From positions 17,948 through 81,947 of the forward strand of contig NZ_PSSW01000013.1 in assembly GCF_002933295.1 (NCBI RefSeq): 64,000 nucleotides of DNA. Direction: 5' to 3'. Under the pieces are notes generated by a model. That model saw only the letters and a program-made list of their open reading frames with translations, ran no database searches and was not told the DNA's origin. A program made the translations under genes and the position numbers. This document shows, one piece after another, positions 55,228-61,702 of this stretch. Position 1 is the stretch's first letter. The number at the start of each line of letters is the position of its first letter. This DNA comes from Marinobacter flavimaris (lineage in GTDB: Bacteria; Pseudomonadota; Gammaproteobacteria; Pseudomonadales; Oleiphilaceae).

Positions 55228-55800
55228 ATGCTGCAACTATTCAATAAATTAAGCCTCGCTTTTGGCCATGTAACAGGTTTCCTGTCTCTCGGCATATTCT
55301 TCATCGCCACTGCCGCAATCGCCGTATCAAGCTATGTGCTGCTGGTCTCAGCGCCTTTCGAATATAGTGACGGGCAGGATGATATTGCGTTGGCTGATTT
55401 GATCGCTCTGGCGCTGCTTGCCTTGGCCACTTGGCGTTATTTCCGTCGCGGAAGAGAGAGTCAAACACCACTGTGGCCTCTTCTGAAAAGGCTCGCCTTT
55501 ATCCTCACTTTTGTTACGTTGCTCCTGCTTTCTGCACTGGGGATCATGGCTTCTATTTTGTTTGTGGAACCTGATTTGGCTAATGAACAGCTCGCCGGTG
55601 GAGCGGACGATCTGATGCTGTATGGGGTTTTCAGTATCTTCATTGTCGCGATTTACGGTGCTACGCCCTTGCCTCCACTGTCCTATCAAACGGATCCGGA
55701 AGGAAACCCGATGCCCGGGCGACAAGAAGCCAAGAACTCAGGCAACAGTTCAGAGCCAGAGCCACCAACTCTTAATCCCTCAGCTGAGAATAACTTGTAA
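55228..55800 (+). CDS. Hypothetical membrane protein
   Basis: The 190-residue protein has three or four hydrophobic spans (GIFFIATAAIAVSSYVLLVS, LALLALATWRYFRRG, LAFILTFVTLLLLSALGIMA, LYGVFSIFIVAIYGATPLPP), then a Pro/Glu-rich soluble tail (from about residue 160). No family recognised. It is 9 bases before the exported 124-residue gene and may share its transcript. Confidence 0.65.
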   Translation: MLQLFNKLSLAFGHVTGFLSLGIFFIATAAIAVSSYVLLVSAPFEYSDGQDDIALADLIALALLALATWRYFRRGRESQTPLWPLLKRLAFILTFVTLLLLSALGIMASILFVEPDLANEQLAGGADDLMLYGVFSIFIVAIYGATPLPPLSYQTDPEGNPMPGRQEAKNSGNSSEPEPPTLNPSAENNL

Positions 55801-55809
55801 GGACGCAAT

Positions 55810-56184
55810 GTGACATTAAGATACGCGATTCTGGGCCTATCAATATTAACCGCTCCCCAAGTCCTTTTCGCCAAAGAAGGACCGTTCCAGTACCGAGATG
55901 CCAGCCTATTGATCCAATCATGCCAGGAAGCGGTTGACGTTTTTTCATCGCATGAAAAAACAGGCTACCTGGCCGCTTACAGAACATCTCTTTCCGAGGC
56001 TCTTCGTGCCGGCTACTGCATTGGTGTCCTGGAGCAATTCTCGGACGCTTACAGCGAATATTGCTTAGGTAATGCGGGTTGGTTTGAAAATGCCAAGCGA
56101 ATAGCGTCGCTGAATCTGAATCAGCAAGAATCTGCGACGACAACCACGATGGATATTCTTGAAGAGCACGCGTGTGGATACTGA
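55810..56184 (+). CDS. Exported Rap1a/Tai-like protein
   Basis: This 124-residue protein starts at GTG 55810 after AAGGACG. It has a signal peptide (AILGLSILTAPQVLFA), then a small helical domain with three Cys (LLIQSCQEAV, GYCIGVLEQF, YCLGNAGWF) in the pattern of Rap1a/Tai immunity proteins. The family protects against type VI effectors, but many members have other roles. It overlaps the next gene. Confidence 0.6.
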   Translation: MTLRYAILGLSILTAPQVLFAKEGPFQYRDASLLIQSCQEAVDVFSSHEKTGYLAAYRTSLSEALRAGYCIGVLEQFSDAYSEYCLGNAGWFENAKRIASLNLNQQESATTTTMDILEEHACGY

Positions 56185-56845
56185 GGGGCTTTCAATCCCG
56201 GAAGCCATCCGCAGGCTCTTTGGCGTAGACGTGGCGAAAGAAAGCCCTTTGTTAAAGAACAAGGCCATGTCTTTTGTCCGCAACAAACTCATTGCGGTTC
56301 GCAAGGAACCAAAGGTCGATCGAAAGGCAGTCTACCTAAAAGCTGACCAGGGTTATGCTCTTCACAATGCCTTGATCTTGAATGCGGTGTTTCCTAACCC
56401 GAAAGACGTGAAAAGGATCTTTGAGGATGAGCGGTACCGTACTGATTGTGCTGCGGTCGTAGGACGCTTGCTGACTGATCGCGGATCAGTATTGGGCGAG
56501 GCACTTCAGTCAGGCTCGTCAGACAAGATGGCCTCATTTCTTGCAGATATCGCACGCGACTTACGTCAAGAATGGATGCCGAACCCCTTTCAAGTGCTGC
56601 CCCAAGTGGCACTTGGGGAGAACACCACTCTCCTCCACGCCCTCCTCGCTCAGGCCGCGTCTTTGGAACCTGCGGACTCGTTTCTTCTTGCCTACATGAA
56701 CGGGGACTGGGAAGCCGCGCAGAAACTGTCTTCTCAGATAAGCTCTGGCACCCCTGAGCTGCTCGCCATCAAAACTGAAATAGATCGTAAACTGAATGAA
56801 GCCCACGAATTCAGTGAGTTACTAAACTTTTTCCGAAAAAAATGA
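56174..56845 (+). CDS. Hypothetical helical protein
   Basis: The protein has 223 residues from GTG 56174, which overlaps the end of the exported gene; TTG 56159 would add 5 residues. It is mostly alpha-helical (ALHNALILNAVFPNPKDVKR, LLHALLAQAASLEPADSFLL), with no membrane span and no motif I recognise. It lies 102 bases before the beta-CASP gene, so the four genes from 55228 may form one unit. Confidence 0.6.
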   Translation: MDTEGLSIPEAIRRLFGVDVAKESPLLKNKAMSFVRNKLIAVRKEPKVDRKAVYLKADQGYALHNALILNAVFPNPKDVKRIFEDERYRTDCAAVVGRLLTDRGSVLGEALQSGSSDKMASFLADIARDLRQEWMPNPFQVLPQVALGENTTLLHALLAQAASLEPADSFLLAYMNGDWEAAQKLSSQISSGTPELLAIKTEIDRKLNEAHEFSELLNFFRKK

Positions 56846-56947
56846 AAATTTTTCCTCTTAGGGGTTGGTAGTGCACTGCACTGACTGATTCTGATCACAG
56901 GGCTTAAAGCCCGCTTTGATCAACCCAATCGTATTGAGGAAAAAATT

Positions 56948-58588
56948 ATGAAGGTCAAATTTGTCGGTGCAATTGATGGTGTAACTGGCTCCTGTTCCTG
57001 GCTCAAGCATGAAGCGTCAAACACCCAGTTATTGGTGGACTGCGGAATGCATCAAGGCACCCACGACACCCAATTCAAAAATCATGAACGATTTCCTTTC
57101 CGCCCCGCCGAGATTAAGTACGTCTTGCTGACGCATGCCCACATTGATCACTGTGGCCTGCTGCCTCGCTTGGTCAAAGAGGGTTTCCGTGGTCACGTGT
57201 ATTGCACTTCAGCGACGCGAGATGTGGCAAAGCTCCTTCTCGCAGATTCAGCCCGGCAGCAGAACAACGACTACAAACAACACCACGTTGATCAAATTAA
57301 GTGGCATGCGATAGACCAGGACGACTTTTCGTGGAGAAAGATGCTGCGACTGGCCGATGGGCTCAGTGTCAATTTTATGCGCAGCAGTCACGTACTTGGT
57401 GCCGCGATGGTTTCGGTCGCATGGCAGACAAGCGAAACAGATGGGAGCGGCAAACCCCTCTTGAAAAGCATATGTTTCAGCGGGGACATTGGGTGTCAGG
57501 ATAAAACTAATTGCTACCTTCCCCTGATGAAGGATGGCTTCGAACCCTTCCCGAACGCCGATTACTTGGTTGTCGAGTCAACATATGGCGCAACCGTGCG
57601 GAATCCAGAGCACAAAGTTGCTCAGAATAGATTGGCTGCTCTGTCGGATGCTGTAGAACGAACAGTTTTCGGCAAAGGTGGGAAAATTTTTATTCCGAGC
57701 TTTTCGTTTCACCGGGCTCAGGAAATTATCACGGACTTCATCTGGCTGGCTGAGGAAGAGGCTTCCGAAATTGAACCTATGTTTCACGAGCGCCGCCCAC
57801 TTAGAGTGGCGCTCCACAGTGCTCTGGCTACAAAGCTCTGCAAAGTCTTCGGGAAATATTTAAGTGCCCGTATTTCATCCGGAAAATACCAGTACTTGAA
57901 TAATGAGCTTCCTGAACGGATCGGCATGAATGGCGATCAACTCGCCAAAGTTTTTACGGAACTGGGAGCTGGCCGTAAGGTCGCCCTGCCCGGCCTCGAG
58001 GTAGAGCCGGTTTCCGGGGGTTCACAAGACGGTGATAGGGCAAGCGACTGGGCCGATGTCATCATTGCAAGTGCAGGAATGTGTGACCATGGTCCAGCCA
58101 AACATCACTTGGAGGAACTTGGGAAGGATTCCAAAAACACTCTGATCACCACAGGTTTCATGTCGGCAGGATCAGCCGGCAAAAGATTTATTTCTAAAGC
58201 ACTGGATCCTATGAGTGACCATACCGGAGCCGACGTCGTTGAGATGTCTCACTACTACTCGGCACATGGGGATCAAACAAAACTGCTTGATCACATCTTC
58301 AATCTCGAGGGCTACACCGCATCAATGAGAGAGACGGTTATTTTCATCAATCATGGAGAAGATAACGGCAAAACGGCCTTCAAGGAAGCCATCGCGAATC
58401 GAGCCCGCGAAATTAAGCCAAACGATCGCCGGATCTCTGAAATTCAGTTAGCCAATGGGCAATGGTTTAACCTGGATACCGGACGCTATGAGGACGGGCC
58501 GAGACCGGAAGAGGAGCTTAAGAAAGCAATGCTCGAAAAGGGGCTCAGTGCAGATGACGTGAAGAAGTTGATCGAGCATGTCTCATAG
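56948..58588 (+). CDS. MBL-fold beta-CASP ribonuclease-like protein
   Basis: The protein is 546 residues. The metal site HAHIDH is at residues 63-68 (LLTHAHIDHCGLLPRL), with SSHVLGAAMVSVAW, ICFSGDIG and VVESTYGA, then a beta-CASP insertion (about residues 230-400). The closing HYYSAHGDQTKLLDHIF and ETVIFINHGEDNGKTAF are the RNA-specificity metallohydrolase blocks. Family members are RNases such as RNase J and CPSF-73. It lies 190 bases before the repeat array, on the opposite strand to the array promoter, and both converge. Participation in array RNA processing is speculation. Confidence 0.88.
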   Translation: MKVKFVGAIDGVTGSCSWLKHEASNTQLLVDCGMHQGTHDTQFKNHERFPFRPAEIKYVLLTHAHIDHCGLLPRLVKEGFRGHVYCTSATRDVAKLLLADSARQQNNDYKQHHVDQIKWHAIDQDDFSWRKMLRLADGLSVNFMRSSHVLGAAMVSVAWQTSETDGSGKPLLKSICFSGDIGCQDKTNCYLPLMKDGFEPFPNADYLVVESTYGATVRNPEHKVAQNRLAALSDAVERTVFGKGGKIFIPSFSFHRAQEIITDFIWLAEEEASEIEPMFHERRPLRVALHSALATKLCKVFGKYLSARISSGKYQYLNNELPERIGMNGDQLAKVFTELGAGRKVALPGLEVEPVSGGSQDGDRASDWADVIIASAGMCDHGPAKHHLEELGKDSKNTLITTGFMSAGSAGKRFISKALDPMSDHTGADVVEMSHYYSAHGDQTKLLDHIFNLEGYTASMRETVIFINHGEDNGKTAFKEAIANRAREIKPNDRRISEIQLANGQWFNLDTGRYEDGPRPEEELKKAMLEKGLSADDVKKLIEHVS

Positions 58589-58612
58589 ACTTCTGCGCTG
58601 ACTTATCTTGGA

Positions 58613-58662
58613 GCACCGTGAAGCATAGCTGCGCGGTGCAAATCCCCACTCAGCGATTGGGG
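58613..58662. other. Two stem-loops between the beta-CASP gene and the array
   Basis: GCACCG (58613-58618) pairs with CGGTGC (58634-58639), and CCCCA (58644-58648) with TGGGG (58658-58662). They lie past the leader-distal end of the array transcript and just after the beta-CASP stop, so they may be its 3' structure for either transcript. No T-run is present. Confidence 0.4.
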
Positions 58663-58780
58663 TTGCGAGCAATCACGTACAGAGACAGGGAATATCAGAG
58701 AAGGCTTTGAGGCGCTATCTTCACGAAATCTTTTATCTCTCCATAGCTCAGGGTTACCGATGGGAAATGTGCTCATCCTT

Positions 58781-59190
58781 GAGCGAAGCCGCCCAAGGGG
58801 CGGTCCACAATACAAGTCGAAACTGAAGCAAAACTGCCATCACGATCGGACTTGGTCTTTCAAAGCCGCCCACAGGGCGGTAAATAACATCTGTCGAAAT
58901 CGGAGCATCCTACTCGCAACATCCTCGATGCATTCTCTAAGCCGCCCAAAGGGCGGTTTACGGTACAAGTCGAAATCAAAGAAAAGTGCCTTCAAAATCG
59001 GACCTGGTCTTTCAAAGCCGCCCACAGGGCGGTAAATAACATCTGTTGAAATTGGAGCATCCTGCTCGCAACGTCCTAGATGCGTTTTCTAAGCCGCCCA
59101 AGGGGCGGTTAACGATACAAGTCGAAATCAAAGCAAAAGTGGCTTCAAGATCAGACTCGGTCTTTCAAAGCCGCCCATAGGGCGGTGAAC
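58781..59190 (-). repeat. Six-copy array of type I-F CRISPR-like repeats with duplicated intervals
   Basis: On the minus strand six 28-nt repeats lie at 59163-59190, 59086-59113, 59010-59037, 58934-58961, 58858-58885 and 58781-58808, at a 76-77 base period. The repeat nearest the promoter begins GTTCACCGCCCTATGGGCGG and ends with CTTTGAAA; the second ends CTTAGAAA. This is type I-F geometry: 5-nt handle, 5-bp stem, 5-nt loop, 8-nt end. The five 48-49 nt intervals are not unique: intervals 1, 3 and 5 are related, and so are 2 and 4, giving a 153-bp higher-order unit. A TTTC(G/A)AC element precedes each repeat. The last copy is degenerate, as in CRISPR arrays. No cas gene is present. A non-coding RNA that mimics CRISPR repeats is the favoured reading. 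Confidence 0.8.
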
Positions 59191-59191
59191 A

Positions 59192-59222
59192 AAGGTTGAA
59201 ACATCACGGCTACCTCAACCTT
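59192..59222 (-). promoter_or_regulatory. Stem-loop between promoter and first repeat
   Basis: AAGGTTGA (minus sense) and TCAACCTT form an 8-bp inverted repeat with a 15-base gap, in the leader of the array transcript just before the first repeat. It shares AGGTTGA/TCAACCT half-sites with the palindrome upstream of the promoter. Confidence 0.55.
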
Positions 59223-59229
59223 ATCGACT

Positions 59230-59257
59230 ATTATAGCGAGTCAAACTATAAAGTCAA
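59230..59257 (-). promoter_or_regulatory. Promoter of the repeat-array RNA
   Basis: On the minus strand TTGACT (59252-59257) and a perfect TATAAT (59230-59235) are 16 bases apart. Transcription would start about 59224 and run through all six repeats. No open frame of size follows, so a non-coding product is indicated. Confidence 0.7.
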
Positions 59258-59283
59258 TAACTTTTTGATTTAATTGCTTTTTT

Positions 59284-59303
59284 GTCAACCTTTTTAGGTT
59301 GAC
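59284..59303. promoter_or_regulatory. Perfect palindrome upstream of the array promoter
   Basis: GTCAACCT-TTTT-AGGTTGAC is a perfect 8-bp inverted repeat about 27 bases upstream of the -35 box. It is a probable operator for a dimeric regulator. No T-run follows on either strand in the right place for a terminator. Confidence 0.55.
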
Positions 59304-59400
59304 AGCGGCATTTAACAAAAAGAACCTCGTACTCTTTCATTGAGACGGCAAACCTCCTCATGCATCCGATCACCACGACTCAATCAACTTCAGCTGACCA

Positions 59401-60384
59401 TCAGGGAGTAGAGGTTTCTTCTTCATAAACCTTCCATCCAACAACCACAGGCGGAAGCCACTTAAACGAAAATTTTCGTTCGCCATCACGGGGTCCCGAC
59501 CAATAGCCATGCCAATGCGCTCGTCGAAGATGCGGCCGAAAATTGCGTTCCACAGCTTGCTTGTTGCACCCCCTGCGAAGAATATCGCCCGTGTGCTGAC
59601 CAACGGACCAAATCCGCGGTTTTGCAGGCGGAAAGAGTCGCCATCCTCTTTTGGTGCGCTTGGCCTTAGGCAAACACACTCCGTGATCGGGAAAATTTCT
59701 GTCTTTTAGTTCGGGCTCCTCACTGCAAAGATATAAGACCATCGATAAAAGAGGTTGGATTGCTAAAGTGCAGGTACGAATGAACTCCGCCCTACCGCTA
59801 CTGAACATCAACCCCATCTGCATGGCCTCTTTTTCCGCCTCGCGGGCCCAACGTGAAATGGCTTCATCGATCGTCCAAGGCCCGATGTGGAGTATCTGGG
59901 GTATCAGCCCTTTTTCAGTATCCAGAAGAAATCGAAGTTCGGGGCGAGCATCGTTAATATCGTGCTCGACATGGGCCCAGAATCCGTAGAGGGTAGCCCC
60001 GCACCATTCTTGCCGGGGAGTCTCCACGTAAACACACCATTCAGGTAGTCGCAGTAAGAGATCTGTCGGAATCTTGCCGTCCAGACGTGTTTCTGTAAGA
60101 GCTTCCGCTAGGTATTCATCAAAGCGATATATACCCTGGGTATAACGCCACGTTCCAATCGCTGCGAGCCTTGAAGCATCGGAGGCTGCCTGAAGCATTT
60201 CAACGCTACCAAATTCTGCGCCTTCTGAGGCTATTGCAACCCAGGCCGCCATTGGTAGGAAACACCAAGAAGGCCAATTCGGGAGATCGGTGCCTTTTGC
60301 TTGACGAAAGATATCGACGTTATGCCAGATCTTCCCGAACTGCCTTGACGTTTGATTGAGATGAGCAAGGGGGCGCAAAGTCAT
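59401..60384 (-). CDS. AcrVA2-family (anti-CRISPR-like) protein
   Basis: The 327-residue protein starts at ATG 60384 with GGAGGG about 11 nt upstream. It matches the anti-CRISPR AcrVA2 as I remember it, in order: an IGTWRYTQGIYRFDE block (76-90), LPEWCVYVETP (113-123), LSMVLYLCSEEPEL (213-226), and the C-terminal RPHLRRAHWHGYWSGP (283-298) with KWLPPVVV (308-315). The length (AcrVA2 is about 322) and block order agree. AcrVA2 blocks Cas12a production by recognising nascent Cas12a; many bacterial homologues exist whose targets are unknown. It ends about 145 bases before the array promoter on the same strand. No cas gene is in the window. Confidence 0.72.
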   Translation of the reverse strand: MTLRPLAHLNQTSRQFGKIWHNVDIFRQAKGTDLPNWPSWCFLPMAAWVAIASEGAEFGSVEMLQAASDASRLAAIGTWRYTQGIYRFDEYLAEALTETRLDGKIPTDLLLRLPEWCVYVETPRQEWCGATLYGFWAHVEHDINDARPELRFLLDTEKGLIPQILHIGPWTIDEAISRWAREAEKEAMQMGLMFSSGRAEFIRTCTLAIQPLLSMVLYLCSEEPELKDRNFPDHGVCLPKAKRTKRGWRLFPPAKPRIWSVGQHTGDILRRGCNKQAVERNFRPHLRRAHWHGYWSGPRDGERKFSFKWLPPVVVGWKVYEEETSTP

Positions 60385-60802
60385 TGGCTAACCCTCCGAA
60401 CCATTGGATCAGAGGGAGATTCGACAGAAGTGCGAAAGCCAACAGTTTGGTCCGTCGACTCCAAATTATGCGATGAGGTGCAACTAAAGAGGTACTGCGT
60501 TACTGAGCTAATTTCTGCGTAAAATTTCAAATTCGGTTTCCAGCTTTAGAGTAATGCTAATAAAACGTTCTAAAACAATCAATTAGAAACCTAGTATATT
60601 GGACAAAAAATTGTTAGGAATTGTAAAAATCAAACGGTCCCGGTTCTGATACTTTTCCGGTCAAACCCTTTTTCTGGAACCGAAGCTGGGTGTCTTTCGG
60701 TCAATTACAACTAACACACTGTCGGCGTTTTCACCTGTGGAGTATGTTCGAGAATGGCTTGAGACCAATGCAAGCGGAAGTCTTTAAAAAGCGATTATTA
60801 AT
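60385..60802. other. Gene-free AT-rich stretch
   Basis: No convincing frame is seen between the AcrVA2-like start and the non-coding repeat copy at 60803. It is AT-rich, with several short A/T runs, and should contain the AcrVA2-like promoter; I cannot place it firmly. Confidence 0.4.
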
Positions 60803-60930
60803 GTTCGCATTTGTTTAGGTGCTGTCCGGGATGCGGGATGGTCGCAAAGCGAACGTTAAGATCCGAGTCGCAAATTCCCCGTTTGAGGCTCGGGTGCGCC
60901 ATTCGTACTGGGGTAAGTCCGAAGGTGTTA
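60803..60930 (+). repeat. Diverged non-coding element, copy 1
   Basis: It begins GTTCGCATTTGTTTAG, then GGTCGCAAAGCGAAC, then ends with TACTGGGGTAAGTCCGAAGG. A related copy in the same orientation lies at 63709-63860. The two flank the lipoprotein and DUF1566 genes. Similarity is patchy, with matched blocks in the same order. Confidence 0.5.
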
Positions 60931-60950
60931 TGCCCGGACGCATACAGAGC

Positions 60951-60977
60951 GCCTGCGGAAACAATCAAGCCGCAGGC
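60951..60977. terminator. Stem-loop downstream of the lipoprotein gene
   Basis: GCCTGCGG and CCGCAGGC form an 8-bp perfect stem with an 11-base loop, 30 bases beyond the minus-strand stop at 61007. No T-run follows; it is a candidate 3'-end structure. Confidence 0.4.
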
Positions 60978-61006
60978 GGGTGCTGATTTGTCCAGAAAGT
61001 TTAGGA

Positions 61007-61702
61007 TCAGTTCGTTTCAGTGTCGCTGGCAATACACCGAACAGTTTCGCCAACGATTTTGTTCAAACAACCACCGATGGCAAACGTCATGTACTTCTTT
61101 TTTTGATCTTCGCCAGCAAGTTTGCGAAGTAATGATTCGTCGCTAGTGGCGTAGGCCTTCTCAACCTGTTTTTTGAATTGGCCAGAAACGTATTTTTGAA
61201 GACCTTCAGATGGGCCTGACCGATCAAACATGATGCGAAACTTAATTGGTAGATTGGTCGATGTTTGATCCAGAACGAATTCGCCTTTTGGTTGCCAGAC
61301 CATGTAATAGGCTCCTGATCCTGCATCCATGAATTCAGGTGGATAAAAGTCCAGCATGCCGTACTCCATTCGGTAGCGAGAAGGGATATCAAGATCTTCA
61401 ATCCTTTGCTTTGCCTCCTCAATAAATACCTTCATTGCGGCAGATCGTTTTTTTGCAACGAGCAAAGGGTTCCTCTCAAATTCCTCGCCGGATAGAGGGT
61501 GAAGGTGATTGGCAAAGATTGTACTCAGGGGAGCCGTTGATGATGGTCCATGGTATTTCACCATATGTGCCAGCACATCAATTTCTGTAGGGACTGCGTA
61601 ATGTTTGCTGCCTCCCTGACTTTTTGAACCACCGGTGGTCGCCATGCATCCACTTAGGAACAGGATTAGGATCGCAGTGAAGCGGAACTTAAACTTACCC
61701 AT
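61007..61702 (-). CDS. Hypothetical lipoprotein
   Basis: This 231-residue protein starts at ATG 61702. It has a lipoprotein signal (FRFTAILILFLSGCMATTGG, Cys at the lipobox) and a soluble domain with no motif I recognise (DVLAHMVKYHGPSSTAPLST, YYMVWQPKGEFVLDQTSTNL). Cys residues near the C-terminus (GGCLNKIVGETVRCIAS) may form a disulfide. It overlaps the end of the exported repeat protein gene by 8 bases, so the two are coupled. Confidence 0.7.
   Translation of the reverse strand: MGKFKFRFTAILILFLSGCMATTGGSKSQGGSKHYAVPTEIDVLAHMVKYHGPSSTAPLSTIFANHLHPLSGEEFERNPLLVAKKRSAAMKVFIEEAKQRIEDLDIPSRYRMEYGMLDFYPPEFMDAGSGAYYMVWQPKGEFVLDQTSTNLPIKFRIMFDRSGPSEGLQKYVSGQFKKQVEKAYATSDESLLRKLAGEDQKKKYMTFAIGGCLNKIVGETVRCIASDTETN

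Noticed and set aside
58781..59190. Ordinary CRISPR array
   Set aside because: Repeats fit type I-F geometry, but intervals are 48-49 nt instead of about 32, are duplicated in alternation, and there is no cas gene in the window.
59284..59303. Intrinsic terminator of the AcrVA2-like gene
   Set aside because: On the minus strand the stem is followed by A residues, not T; on the plus strand the T-run precedes it. An operator is more likely.
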